From Clostridium scatologenes (GTDB taxonomy: Bacteria; Bacillota; Clostridia; Clostridiales; Clostridiaceae), in contig NZ_CP009933.1 in NCBI RefSeq assembly GCF_000968375.1, forward strand, positions 1,674,001 through 1,738,000: a DNA stretch of 64,000 nucleotides. The letters run 5' to 3'. A program made the position numbers and the translations under genes. Under the pieces are notes generated by a model. It was not told the DNA's origin, searched no databases, and saw only the letters and a list, made by a program, of their open reading frames with translations. This document shows, in pieces, positions 18,662 through 27,093 of this stretch (positions within the stretch are counted from its first letter, which is position 1; each line of letters opens with the position of its first letter).

Positions 18662-18708
18662 AAAAAACCATGAAATTAGGACATTAGCCCTATATTTCAC
18701 GGTTTTTT
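18662..18708 (-). terminator. Terminator of the OmpR-type regulator gene
   Basis: Arms of 15 bases (18662-18676 and 18694-18708; AAAAAACCATGAAAT against ATTTCACGGTTTTTT) with one wobble pair. They separate the regulator from the ABC operon, which therefore probably has its own promoter in 18524-18660. Confidence 0.85.
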
Positions 18709-18746
18709 AAATATCAAGTAATTTTTCATTAATAGTGAACATAATT

Positions 18747-19430
18747 TTACTTTTCCCACTTATATCCTACACCCCATACAGTAGAAATATATTCCCTATC
18801 TTCATCATATTTTTTTAATTTATATCGTATCTTCTTTATATGTTCTGCCACTGTTGCTGAATCCCCATCTGCATCATAACCCCATATCTTTTCATATATT
18901 TGTTCCTTGGAAAATACTTGTCCACAATTTACTGCTAGAAGCTCCATTACTCCAAATTCCTTTTTAGTCAAAGGAATAGCTTCACCCATACAAAAAACAG
19001 TTCTTCCTTTTAAATCTATATTTAAATTTCCAAAATATAAATTCACTCTATTTTCACTATTAAAGCTCCTTTGATCTCTCCTTAAATGTGCGCTTATTCT
19101 TGCTCTTAACTGTCTTAAACTAAAAGGTTTAGAAATGTAATCATCTCCGCCTACTCCTAAACCCGTAATTAAATCTTCCTCTTCGCTTTTTGCAGTTAAA
19201 AAGATAATAGGACAATTTACTATATCCCTTATTTCTCTACATACTTCATATCCATTTTTACCTGGCATCATAACATCCAGCAATATTAAATCAGGATTAA
19301 GCCTTGCCTTTTGAACAGCTTCTGTACCACTACATGCAACAAAAACTTCATAATCATCCTCTTGAAGAGAATCCTTTAAAAACGAAATTATATCTTCTTC
19401 ATCATCTACAATTAATATCTTTTCCTTCAA
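18747..19430 (-). CDS. OmpR/PhoB-family response regulator
   Basis: 227 residues with a TTG start ten bases after GGAG. The receiver domain has D52 (LILLDVMMPG), the acidic pair DDEED and lysine in YISKPF. The winged helix (about 130-227) ends in the typical WGVGYKWEK. It is transcribed upstream of the ABC/esterase/kinase operon but separated from it by a terminator, so the pair is split into two transcripts. It is the natural partner of the kinase at 13361-14791. Confidence 0.92.
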   Translation of the reverse strand: MKEKILIVDDEEDIISFLKDSLQEDDYEVFVACSGTEAVQKARLNPDLILLDVMMPGKNGYEVCREIRDIVNCPIIFLTAKSEEEDLITGLGVGGDDYISKPFSLRQLRARISAHLRRDQRSFNSENRVNLYFGNLNIDLKGRTVFCMGEAIPLTKKEFGVMELLAVNCGQVFSKEQIYEKIWGYDADGDSATVAEHIKKIRYKLKKYDEDREYISTVWGVGYKWEK

Positions 19431-19499
19431 TACTTAACATCTCCAACTTCACATAAAATATCTTTGTCATTTTATTTAGAATAATTTAATATATAGTCA

Positions 19500-20342
19500 T
19501 TATTCCAAGGACATTGAATTAATCCCCATTTCAAATATTTGTATTTCCATTTCATACTCATACTTGTTTTTTGCCTTTAAATCAAAACGTTCAAAAATTT
19601 GTATGGCCGTATCAGATAACTTAATCCCATTATTATCCGCAAATTTAATAATTTCAGATATAACTTTGCAAGAAAGTTTCTCAGAATACCTAAACTTACA
19701 GCATAAGTAACGACCTTCAGGTAAATTAAGATATTCAACATTTTTAAGACGTTTATCCGTAAAATATCCAATCTGTGATACCAATAAATCATTAACTTCA
19801 GGTTTATAGTCCTTTTTTTTATAAATATAACACATTACATTTCCTTCAACTGAAGTATCATTTTCAAATAAATCTTCATTTCTTCTACAATATAAATCTA
19901 TATCATAAATAGAAACATTAACATTTTTAACTGCAGCACGACGAGACATAAGGTATTGCTCATATATTTGAAACTCCATATCATTATTATTTTTATTTTT
20001 TAAACTATCAATAGCATCTGAAATAACTTTACTGGAGTATTGCAATTCTTCAATTTTTTTATCAACAGATGCTTTATGTTTAAATAAACAAGATAAAAGA
20101 ATTTCATAATCATCAGAAGAATTCAACATGAATTTAATCTCTTCTAAGGGTACTCTTAAACATTTATTCATATAGCGAATCAAATCAATATAAAAAAATT
20201 GATTGTAAACATAGTAACGATAATGTGTATTTTCATCAATGTGAAAAGGTTTTAATATATCCATTGAATCGTAAAGACGTAGTGCTTTAATTGGTATATT
20301 CATTAGTTTAGATACTTCACCTGTAGTATATAAGTCTTTCAA
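19500..20342 (-). CDS. MerR-family regulator with C-terminal effector-binding domain
   Basis: About 280 residues from a TTG at 20340-20342 (KDLYTTGEVSKLMNIP), seven bases after GGAGGT; the upstream ATG overlaps that site. Residues 1-75 are the MerR winged helix (YTTGEVSKLM, ALRLYDSMDILKP, YRYY). A coiled dimerisation helix (75-120) leads to a GyrI-like ligand domain (150-270), as in BmrR-type multidrug regulators. It is divergent from the three-gene redox operon, whose promoter has the stretched 19-bp spacer that MerR proteins act on. It probably activates that operon when it binds an organic ligand. Confidence 0.85.
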   Translation of the reverse strand: MKDLYTTGEVSKLMNIPIKALRLYDSMDILKPFHIDENTHYRYYVYNQFFYIDLIRYMNKCLRVPLEEIKFMLNSSDDYEILLSCLFKHKASVDKKIEELQYSSKVISDAIDSLKNKNNNDMEFQIYEQYLMSRRAAVKNVNVSIYDIDLYCRRNEDLFENDTSVEGNVMCYIYKKKDYKPEVNDLLVSQIGYFTDKRLKNVEYLNLPEGRYLCCKFRYSEKLSCKVISEIIKFADNNGIKLSDTAIQIFERFDLKAKNKYEYEMEIQIFEMGINSMSLE

Positions 20343-20440
20343 TTTTAGTACCTCCATACAAACAAATCCTTATTAATGCCTATTATATAACGGTTTATTG
20401 GCTTAGGCAAATTATTTAAAAAAAGATATAAAAAAAGATG

Positions 20441-20471
20441 TTGACTCTTCCCCAAGGGAAGACTATATATT
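20441..20471 (+). promoter_or_regulatory. MerR-type promoter with 19-bp spacer and operator
   Basis: A -35 TTGACT (20441-20446) and a -10 TATATT (20466-20471) are separated by exactly 19 bases. The spacer contains the inverted repeat TCTTCCC-CAA-GGGAAGA (20446-20462). This is the layout of MerR-activated promoters, in which the regulator twists the DNA to realign the boxes. Transcription runs toward the redox operon that starts at 20533. Confidence 0.85.
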
Positions 20472-20532
20472 TAAATTGTTAAAACAATAACTTAACAAGT
20501 TCACAAAATACTATGAAAATGGAGTGAAAATA

Positions 20533-22647
20533 ATGAATACGGTATTAATTACAATTGATGGTCATAGGTTAAACGTAGAACCAAAAAAAAGCATTTTAAA
20601 TGCAGCATTAGAAGCAGATATATATATACCTCATTTATGTCATCATCCAGATTTACCTGACATTGGAGCATGTAGATTATGTGTTGTTGAAATAGACGGA
20701 TGTGACGAAATAAAAACAGCATGCTCTACTAAGGTAGAAGATGGAATGATAATACATACAAAAACAGAAAAGTTAAATGCAATGCGCAGATTGTCAATGG
20801 AATTAATGTTGGCTAATCATGTTGATGATTGTACTACGTGTCCTAAATACTTAAAATGTGAATTACAGTCATTAATTCAATACTTGGGAGTAAGTACTTC
20901 TCGTTTAAGAAGAACATTAAATAGTGTGCCTGTAAATACATCTAATCCACTTATTGTAAGAGATTTAAATAGATGTGTATCCTGTGGAAGATGTGTAAGG
21001 GTGTGCAAAGAAATTAGAGGTGTAAACGTTCTTGAATATGGAATAACAGAAGATGATAGAATTATGGTTGATATTCGTAATCACAATTCTCTGGAGAATG
21101 AAAATTGCCGTTTCTGCGGAGCTTGCGTAGAAGTCTGTCCTACAGGAGCTTTACAGGATAAAGAAGGAGTATTCAAGAAAAATTTAAATCGTGAACTAGG
21201 TCTTATTCCATGTAAAGCAGAATGTCCAGCAAATATCGACGTTCCTAAATATGTAAGGTATATTAAAGAAGGCAAATATCAGGATGCTATTGCAGTTATT
21301 CGTGAAAAGGCACCTTTTCCACATTCACTAGGATATGTATGTATGGCATTTTGCGAAAGTGCATGTAGAAGAAAAGAAATTAATAAAGCCCTATCAATAA
21401 GAGAATTAAAAAGATTTGCAGCAGAACATGATAATGGCTTATGGCGTGATAAAGTTGTATTTAAACCTAAAACCAATAAAAAAGTTGCAGTTGTAGGTAG
21501 TGGACCTGCTGGCTTAACAGCAGCATATTATCTATCTAAATGTGGACATGAAGTTACAGTATTTGAAAAACTACCAGTAGCTGGTGGAATGATGTCAACT
21601 GGCATTCCAGAATATCGTCTTCCGAGGGAAGCTGTCCAAGCTGAAATTGCAGAAATAGAACGTGCAGGAGTTACTATATTGACCAATACTAAAGTAAATT
21701 CACTTGTGGATTTAAAAGGTAAAGGTTTTAATAAAATTTTATTAGCAATAGGAACAGGAAAAGGTGTACGATTACCAATTCCAGGTGCTGACTTAGAAAA
21801 TGTATATGAAAATATAGAATTTTTGCAGATGGTTTCTCTTAAAGAGCCAGTTACTGTAGGAGAAAAGGTAGTAGTTTTAGGTGGTGGAAATGTAGCATTT
21901 GATTGTGCAAGAGTAGCCAAAAGGCTTGGTGCAAAAGATATTACAATAGCTTGCTTAGAAAGTAGAGAAGCTATGACTGCAAGTGATGATGAAATAGAAG
22001 AAGGAACAGAAGAAGGAATCAAAATTCTCAATTCAAGAACTTTTGTTTCTATAGAAAGTCATGGAAACAATGCTGCAGGAGTAAAATGTCAAGAAGTAGC
22101 ATCATTTAGCTTTGATGAAAATAAAAGATTACAACTTCAAATAGCACCTGATTCAGAACATATAATACCAGCAGATACAGTTATTTTTGCTACAGGTCAA
22201 AGAGCAGAAGTACCAAAAGAATGGAATTTAACTACTGGTCGTGGAAATTCAATTGTCACTGAAGATGGAATGAAAATTAGTGACAGTGATATCTATGCAG
22301 TTGGTGATGCAGTATATGGAACAAGCTCTGTAATCAAGGCCATTGCAGCTGGACGTAAAGTTGCATCTGCCATAGATATTGCACTAGGTGGAGATGGCAT
22401 AATTGAAGATAAACTAACAGAAGATGTTATTCCAAATCCCTACGTAGGTAAAGATGAAAGCTTTTTATCCATTGAAAGAGCTAAAAATGAATGTGAAGGT
22501 GCCCTGAGTCGTATTGAGAATTTCAAAGAAGTAAATCATTGCTTAAGTGAATCTTCTGCTTGCAAGGAATCAAATAGATGTTTGCAATGTGATTTACGTA
22601 CACAAATTACAAAGCCAAAATTATGGGCTGAGTATAAAATTAAATAG
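20533..22647 (+). CDS. NuoG-like / GltD-like fused Fe-S flavoprotein oxidoreductase
   Basis: About 704 residues from the ATG at 20533 (MNTVLITIDGH), eight bases after GGAG; the longer frame starts with a GTG on that site. In order: a plant-type 2Fe-2S domain (1-75, CHHPDLPDIGACRLC), a NuoG-type His-Cys3 cluster (HVDDCTTCPKYLKC), two 4Fe-4S motifs (CVSCGRCVRVC, CRFCGACVEVC), and a GltD-like helical Fe-S segment (CKAECPANIDVP). A two-dinucleotide-fold flavoprotein follows (VAVVGSGPAGLTAAYYLSK for FAD; VVVLGGGNVAFDCARVAKR for NAD(P)H). A C-terminal cysteine group (CKESNRCLQCD) ends it. It should pass electrons from NAD(P)H through Fe-S centres. It is first of three genes. Confidence 0.88.
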   Translation: MNTVLITIDGHRLNVEPKKSILNAALEADIYIPHLCHHPDLPDIGACRLCVVEIDGCDEIKTACSTKVEDGMIIHTKTEKLNAMRRLSMELMLANHVDDCTTCPKYLKCELQSLIQYLGVSTSRLRRTLNSVPVNTSNPLIVRDLNRCVSCGRCVRVCKEIRGVNVLEYGITEDDRIMVDIRNHNSLENENCRFCGACVEVCPTGALQDKEGVFKKNLNRELGLIPCKAECPANIDVPKYVRYIKEGKYQDAIAVIREKAPFPHSLGYVCMAFCESACRRKEINKALSIRELKRFAAEHDNGLWRDKVVFKPKTNKKVAVVGSGPAGLTAAYYLSKCGHEVTVFEKLPVAGGMMSTGIPEYRLPREAVQAEIAEIERAGVTILTNTKVNSLVDLKGKGFNKILLAIGTGKGVRLPIPGADLENVYENIEFLQMVSLKEPVTVGEKVVVLGGGNVAFDCARVAKRLGAKDITIACLESREAMTASDDEIEEGTEEGIKILNSRTFVSIESHGNNAAGVKCQEVASFSFDENKRLQLQIAPDSEHIIPADTVIFATGQRAEVPKEWNLTTGRGNSIVTEDGMKISDSDIYAVGDAVYGTSSVIKAIAAGRKVASAIDIALGGDGIIEDKLTEDVIPNPYVGKDESFLSIERAKNECEGALSRIENFKEVNHCLSESSACKESNRCLQCDLRTQITKPKLWAEYKIK

Positions 22648-22663
22648 AAAGGAGTGGAAAAGT

Positions 22664-23350
22664 ATGGCATTAATTCAAAGAAAGTTATGGAAACAGGTAT
22701 CTTCAGAAGAAATAAAGGATTTTGTAATTGACGAATATAAAAAGCAGTCAGAAAATCCATGTCCTGTTGATAAAATAAAGAAATTTACTGATAGTACAAG
22801 ACGCACAAGTTGTGGAGAATGTGTAATTTGCAGAGAAGGAATACTTCAGCTCAATGTGGTAGCAGAAGCAATTTCTGAGGGCAAAGGACGTGATGGTGAT
22901 ATTGAGATTTTAACTGAAATATCAGATGATCTAACCATAGGATCTTGTTGTGATTATGGTAAAGAAGTTGGAAAAATTACTAAAGAAATACTTGAAAAAG
23001 GAATTGAAGAGTTTGAAAAACATATAAAAAGAAAAAGATGTGATGCTTTAATATGTAAGAAATTTTTCAGTTACTATATTGCACCACAAAAATGTAATGG
23101 TTGTAATAAGTGTAAAGAAGAGTGTCCTCAAAAGGCAATTGCTGGAGATAAAGATTTGATCCATGTAATAAATTCAGATATTTGTGATAGATGTGGAAAA
23201 TGTACAATAATATGTGAAAAAACAGCAATTCAAAAGGCAGGCGCAGTGGTACCTAAACTTCCACAAGAGCCAGTGCCAGTTGGGACTTTTAAGGCTGAAC
23301 CACAAAATGGTGGTGGATTAATGGCTGGTAGAAGACGTAGAAGAAGTTAA
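22664..23350 (+). CDS. NuoF C-terminal-like Fe-S and ferredoxin protein
   Basis: About 228 residues; the ATG at 22664 follows GGAGTGG and lies 16 bases after the preceding stop. The first half carries the NuoF-type cluster motif SCGECVICREG with a later cysteine (GSCCDYG) but lacks the FMN/NADH-binding part of NuoF. The second half is a two-cluster ferredoxin (CNGCNKCKEECP and CDRCGKCTIICE). The tail is short and arginine-rich (GRRRRRS). It most likely relays electrons between the 704-residue flavoprotein and the FAD enzyme downstream. It has no membrane segment. Confidence 0.82.
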   Translation: MALIQRKLWKQVSSEEIKDFVIDEYKKQSENPCPVDKIKKFTDSTRRTSCGECVICREGILQLNVVAEAISEGKGRDGDIEILTEISDDLTIGSCCDYGKEVGKITKEILEKGIEEFEKHIKRKRCDALICKKFFSYYIAPQKCNGCNKCKEECPQKAIAGDKDLIHVINSDICDRCGKCTIICEKTAIQKAGAVVPKLPQEPVPVGTFKAEPQNGGGLMAGRRRRRS

Positions 23351-23397
23351 TAATATAAATTAATATATAAATTGCAATATTAAAGGAGGAGTAAAAA

Positions 23398-24855
23398 ATG
23401 AGAGAATTTGAAACAGACGTAGTTGTAGTTGGTGGCGGAGCTTCAGGACTTGCAGCAGCAATTACTGCTGCTGAAAAAGGTGCAAAAGTAATGATACTTG
23501 AAAAAGCTAATACTACAGGTGGATGTGCTAACATGGCAATGGGACCTCTTGGTGTTGAAACAAGAATGCAAAGAGAAAGACTTATAGATATATCTGTTGA
23601 TAGAGCATTTAATAAGTTCATGGAATATACTCACTGGAGATCAGATGCAAGATTGATAAGAAGATATTTAGAGCAATCAGCAGGAACTATTGAATGGTTA
23701 GAAAACATGGGAGTAGAATTCGCATTACCTTCAAAGTACTTTCCAGCTTCAGAAGCAACTTGGCATATTGTTAAACCTAAGACTGGAAAACCAGGATTAC
23801 GTGCAGCTGCTACTATGATTAAAATTATGACTGAAAGAGCAGAAGAATTAGGTGTTAAAATATTATTAGAAACACCTGTAAAGAGTATTATTAAAGATCA
23901 AGACGAAGTAATTGGTGTAACAGCTAACGATAAAGATGGTGAATTAGAAGTATATGCTGGTGCAATTATCATTGGTACAGGCGGATTTGGCGATAACCCA
24001 GATTTCATTAAAGAGCATGTTGGACTTGAATGGGGAAAAGACTTGTTCTCATATAGAATTCCTGGATTAACTGGAGATGGAATTCAGATGGCATGGGACG
24101 CTGGTGCTTCAAAGGATTTTATGACTATGGAAATGGTGTTCTTTGCTCCTAACACTGGTGGATATGCTCCTATAGAGTTACCTTTCCGCCAACCTAATCT
24201 TTTAGTTAATTTAGATGGTGAAAGATTTATAAATGAAGAAGTTATAGAAAATCCTGTATTTACTGCAAATGCTATTGAAAAACAAAAAAAGAAAATTGCA
24301 TATTCTATATTAGATGAAGAAATAATAAAGCACTATGAAGAAAAGGGCTTGGATCTTATAAATGTTGTTACTTCTAGTATGGATATGAGTTATTTTAGAC
24401 AAGAAGAAGAAGAAGCAAAGAAAAATGGTAGTGATGTATTATTTATTGCTGATTCTATAGAAGAGTTAGCTGAAAAAACTGGTATTGATGCAGAAAATTT
24501 AAAAACTACCATTGAAACTTATAATTCCTATTGTAATTCAAAAGATGAGTTATTCCATAAAAATCCTAAATACTTATTACCAATTAAAGGTTCTAAATAT
24601 TATGCATTAAAACTTGGTTTAAGTGCATATGGAAGTGCTGGCGGTATAAAAATAAACTATAATACTGAAGTTCTCAATGATGATTTAAATGTTATAAAGG
24701 GACTTTATGCTGCTGGAACTGATGCTAATTCACTATATAATCCTGATTATGCTTTTGTACTACCTGGAAATTCTCTAGGTTTTGCTTTGAACAGTGGAAG
24801 AATATCAGGTGCTAGTGCTGTAGAATACATTAAAACATATCTTGTTGAAGAATAA
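23398..24855 (+). CDS. Cytosolic FAD-dependent reductase of the fumarate-reductase flavoprotein family
   Basis: 485 residues behind GGAGGAG. The FAD Rossmann fold is at 8-40 (VVVVGGGASGLAAAITAAEKG), with the family signatures GTGGFG, LVNLDGERFINEE, a C-terminal GLYAAGTDAN and LPGNSLGFALNSGR. It has no signal peptide, heme motif or covalent-FMN domain, unlike the secreted urocanate or acrylate reductases. Family members reduce activated C=C bonds or dehydrogenate steroids. The upstream Fe-S proteins could supply electrons from NAD(P)H, which favours reduction. The substrate is not evident; the MerR regulator suggests an inducible aromatic or enoate compound. Confidence 0.8.
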   Translation: MREFETDVVVVGGGASGLAAAITAAEKGAKVMILEKANTTGGCANMAMGPLGVETRMQRERLIDISVDRAFNKFMEYTHWRSDARLIRRYLEQSAGTIEWLENMGVEFALPSKYFPASEATWHIVKPKTGKPGLRAAATMIKIMTERAEELGVKILLETPVKSIIKDQDEVIGVTANDKDGELEVYAGAIIIGTGGFGDNPDFIKEHVGLEWGKDLFSYRIPGLTGDGIQMAWDAGASKDFMTMEMVFFAPNTGGYAPIELPFRQPNLLVNLDGERFINEEVIENPVFTANAIEKQKKKIAYSILDEEIIKHYEEKGLDLINVVTSSMDMSYFRQEEEEAKKNGSDVLFIADSIEELAEKTGIDAENLKTTIETYNSYCNSKDELFHKNPKYLLPIKGSKYYALKLGLSAYGSAGGIKINYNTEVLNDDLNVIKGLYAAGTDANSLYNPDYAFVLPGNSLGFALNSGRISGASAVEYIKTYLVEE

Positions 24856-24885
24856 TAACTGTTTATTATAAAAGTTTACTTAAAA

Positions 24886-24919
24886 AGCCTCAGTCTTTAA
24901 TTTTCATAAGACTGAGGCT
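24886..24919. terminator. Bidirectional terminator between convergent operons
   Basis: Perfect 12-base arms AGCCTCAGTCTT (24886-24897) and AAGACTGAGGCT (24908-24919), flanked by A5 on the left and CTTTAAT on the right. They lie between the plus-strand reductase operon and the minus-strand decarboxylase-fold gene. Confidence 0.88.
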
Positions 24920-24935
24920 CTTTAATCCTTTTAAA

Positions 24936-25730
24936 TTATTTTCTTTCATCTAACACTTCTTTTAAAATATTTGTTCCATTTATGGCAGATGGAAAACCAG
25001 CATAAATTGTCATTAAGAGCATTACTTCTTTTACATCATCAGCTGTTAATCCTATATTAAGACCTGCATTAATGTGAAATTTCAATTGAGACTTAGCATT
25101 ACCTAAAGCAGTTAATGCAGCAATAGTAGCAATTTGCCTATATCTCTTGCTTAAATTATTTCTTGAAATGATATCTGCATAACTTTGAACTACTAATTTA
25201 ACAAGATCTGGTGAAAAATTGTTATATGCATTTTCAAGAATTTCTACTTGATTGCTATCTAATTCTGAAAGTTCAGCTGCACCAACTTCATATCTATCCA
25301 AAGGAGAAATTTTATTTGCTGCCTCCTCCCCTATAGAATCTTTTATTCCTTGCTTTTCACGTTCACTTAAAACATTCTTTAATGCATTCATAGCATTTAT
25401 ACATGTTGGAAAACCAGAATATGCTGACATTTGAAGTATTATCTCTTTTATATCATTGATAGTACATCCAACATTTAGCGCTCCATTTATATGAACCTTT
25501 AATTGAGGCTCTGCATTTCCAAGTGCTGTTAGTGATGCAACAACAGCAATTTCCTTTGATTTTAAATCCAATCCATCCCTTGAATATATGTCTCCAAAGG
25601 AATATTCAATCATATATTTTACTAAATCAGGCGATATATCATTTAAACTATTTTTTACCTCTTCACCTGCTTTTCCATCAATTTCTTGTAATTTTCTATA
25701 TCCTCTTTCTAATCTAGTCTCTTCTTTCAT
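24936..25730 (-). CDS. Tandem carboxymuconolactone-decarboxylase/AhpD-fold protein
   Basis: About 264 residues from the ATG at 25728-25730 (MKEETRLERG). This start lies inside the end of the preceding MerR gene, nine bases after GGAGG. It has two copies of the CMD domain, about residues 20-130 and 150-262. Each has the RDGLDLKSKEIAVVASLTALGNA-type helix, the histidine motif (LKVHINGALNVG and LKFHINAGLNIG) and YxGFPxxIN. The AhpD CxxC is absent, so a peroxidase cycle of that type is unlikely. In Bacillus subtilis a CMD homologue (YraC) belongs to the aldehyde-responsive AdhR regulon, which fits the operon partner and operator here. Confidence 0.85.
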   Translation of the reverse strand: MKEETRLERGYRKLQEIDGKAGEEVKNSLNDISPDLVKYMIEYSFGDIYSRDGLDLKSKEIAVVASLTALGNAEPQLKVHINGALNVGCTINDIKEIILQMSAYSGFPTCINAMNALKNVLSEREKQGIKDSIGEEAANKISPLDRYEVGAAELSELDSNQVEILENAYNNFSPDLVKLVVQSYADIISRNNLSKRYRQIATIAALTALGNAKSQLKFHINAGLNIGLTADDVKEVMLLMTIYAGFPSAINGTNILKEVLDERK

Positions 25731-26094
25731 TAATTTTTTCCTCCATCTCACTATAAATTTGAACTTTTCTTGCAACATAATCCTTTGCTTCTAGCAATTT
25801 TTCAATTTGCTGTTCTATAAATTTTAAATGTTCTTCCATAATATTCTTTCTTTCTGTAATAGTTTCATCTCCCATATGCCTTAAGTTTGCATATTCTTTC
25901 ATCTTAGCTATATTCATTCCTGTTGCCCTAAGCCTGTTTATTACCTCAAGCCATTTTAAGTCCTGTTCACTGTAAACTCTTTTTCCTGCAGAATTTCTCT
26001 TTATATCTCTAATTAATCCAATATCCTCATAATACCTAAGGGTATGTGCTTTTAATTTAGTTATCTTTGATACTTCACTTATTTCCAATTCCAA
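25714..26094 (-). CDS. AdhR/NmlR-like MerR regulator lacking the conserved cysteine
   Basis: About 126 residues from a TTG at 26092-26094, eight bases after GGGAGGG. An in-frame extension upstream would run into the promoter palindrome and is rejected. The protein has a MerR helix-turn-helix (ISEVSKITKLKAHTLRYYED), GKRVYSEQDLKWLEVINRLRATGM, and a C-terminal coiled helix. It resembles AdhR/NmlR regulators of carbonyl stress. The single cysteine conserved in that group (C52 of B. subtilis AdhR, in FIKC) is replaced by arginine (about R54), and the protein has no cysteine at all. It overlaps and is translationally coupled to the decarboxylase-fold gene. Confidence 0.85.
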   Translation of the reverse strand: MELEISEVSKITKLKAHTLRYYEDIGLIRDIKRNSAGKRVYSEQDLKWLEVINRLRATGMNIAKMKEYANLRHMGDETITERKNIMEEHLKFIEQQIEKLLEAKDYVARKVQIYSEMEEKINERRD

Positions 26095-26166
26095 GCTAAA
26101 ATCCCTCCCACTTTCCTTATGTTGCCTTAAATGATCATTTATACTATCTTGTCTCCCAATAACAAA

Positions 26167-26197
26167 ATAATAGCACTTAAAGTGCACTTTAAGTCAA
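26167..26197 (-). promoter_or_regulatory. MerR-type 19-bp-spacer promoter with AdhR-like operator
   Basis: On the minus strand TTGACT (26192-26197) and TATTAT (26167-26172) are 19 bases apart. The palindrome ACTTAAAGTGCACTTTAAGT (26175-26194) is perfect over 20 bp and fits CTTAAAG-N4-CTTTAAG, the site I know for B. subtilis AdhR. It drives the MerR/CMD-fold pair and implies autoregulation. Confidence 0.9.
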
Positions 26198-26276
26198 TAG
26201 CAAAATTATAATTTTTATCTATTAATTCATAATAAAAATTTATAACAACCTGATCTTCAATTTTAATTATTAAAAA

Positions 26277-26319
26277 TAAAAGCTGGTATAAACCATTAGT
26301 TTTAGGTTATTCCAGCTTT
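26277..26319 (-). terminator. Terminator of the hydrogenase-related operon
   Basis: AAAGCTGG (about 26279-26286) pairs with CCAGCTTT (26312-26319), extended inward by ATAA/TTAT-type pairs. It lies 14 bases beyond the last operon stop. Confidence 0.8.
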
Positions 26320-26332
26320 AACTTTGAATTGT

Positions 26333-27085
26333 TTACTTTTCATCTAATTTATTAATAATCTTAAGCATTCCATAAAGTATTGCCTGTGGAGATGGTGGAC
26401 ACCCTGGTATAACCAGGTTAACTTTCAATATTTCATTTAAATCTTCACAAATGCTGTATCCATTCTTAAATATGCCTCCACTGTAAGCACAGCTGCCTAC
26501 TGCTATAACAATCTTAGGATCTGAAATAGCATCATAAGTTTTTATTAATGCGTCCTTCATGTTTAAGGTAACAGGGCCTGTAACCACTATTCCATCAGCA
26601 TGTCTTGGGGATGCTGCAAACTTAATACCATATCTTGATAAATCATAGTAGGTATTTTGTGTATTAGCCACTTCCATCATACAGCCATTACAAGACCCTG
26701 TATCAACAGATCTTAAAACCAAGGATCTTTTAAATTTGCTGTATATTTTTTCTTTAACTTCCTGTCCTAATATCTCAATGCTTGCCATTTTATAATCATT
26801 ACTTCTCTTTAATGCTTTAGATGGACATGTATCAACACAATTATTACAATAAATACATTTTTTAAAATCTAATTCTATATCAAATGCTTTATCTATATTA
26901 ACTTTGTTATGTTCTGTATTTTTTTTAATTGAAATAGCATCAACTAAACACTCCTGTACACATTTGCCACAACCTGTACAATTATCATTACAAACTTCTA
27001 TTCTTCCATAGCTATATGGGTTATTCATAAGAGGATTTTTAACTGTATCTTTTCCATTTTTTATTCTATCTAATAAAAACTTCAT
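26333..27085 (-). CDS. Fused ferredoxin and NuoB/HyfI-like small subunit of an Ehr-type complex
   Basis: 250 residues combining two usually separate subunits. Residues 30-90 are a two-cluster ferredoxin of the HyfH/NuoI type (C36, C39, C42, C46 and C77, C80, C83, C87). Residues 120-250 are the small subunit, with the proximal-cluster cysteines C133, C136, C200 and C230 (SCNGCMMEV, GSCAYSGG, PGCPPSP). It should lie at the cytosolic face and pass electrons from ferredoxin toward the large subunit. It is the last gene of a six-gene operon, 8 bases after the large-subunit gene. Fusion of these two parts in one chain is unusual. Confidence 0.88.
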   Translation of the reverse strand: MKFLLDRIKNGKDTVKNPLMNNPYSYGRIEVCNDNCTGCGKCVQECLVDAISIKKNTEHNKVNIDKAFDIELDFKKCIYCNNCVDTCPSKALKRSNDYKMASIEILGQEVKEKIYSKFKRSLVLRSVDTGSCNGCMMEVANTQNTYYDLSRYGIKFAASPRHADGIVVTGPVTLNMKDALIKTYDAISDPKIVIAVGSCAYSGGIFKNGYSICEDLNEILKVNLVIPGCPPSPQAILYGMLKIINKLDEK

Positions 27086-27093
27086 TTCATCAC

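Noticed and set aside
26095..26187. Longer N-terminus for the AdhR-like regulator
   Set aside because: The extension would translate through the promoter -10 region and palindrome; a good ribosome binding site precedes the TTG at 26094.
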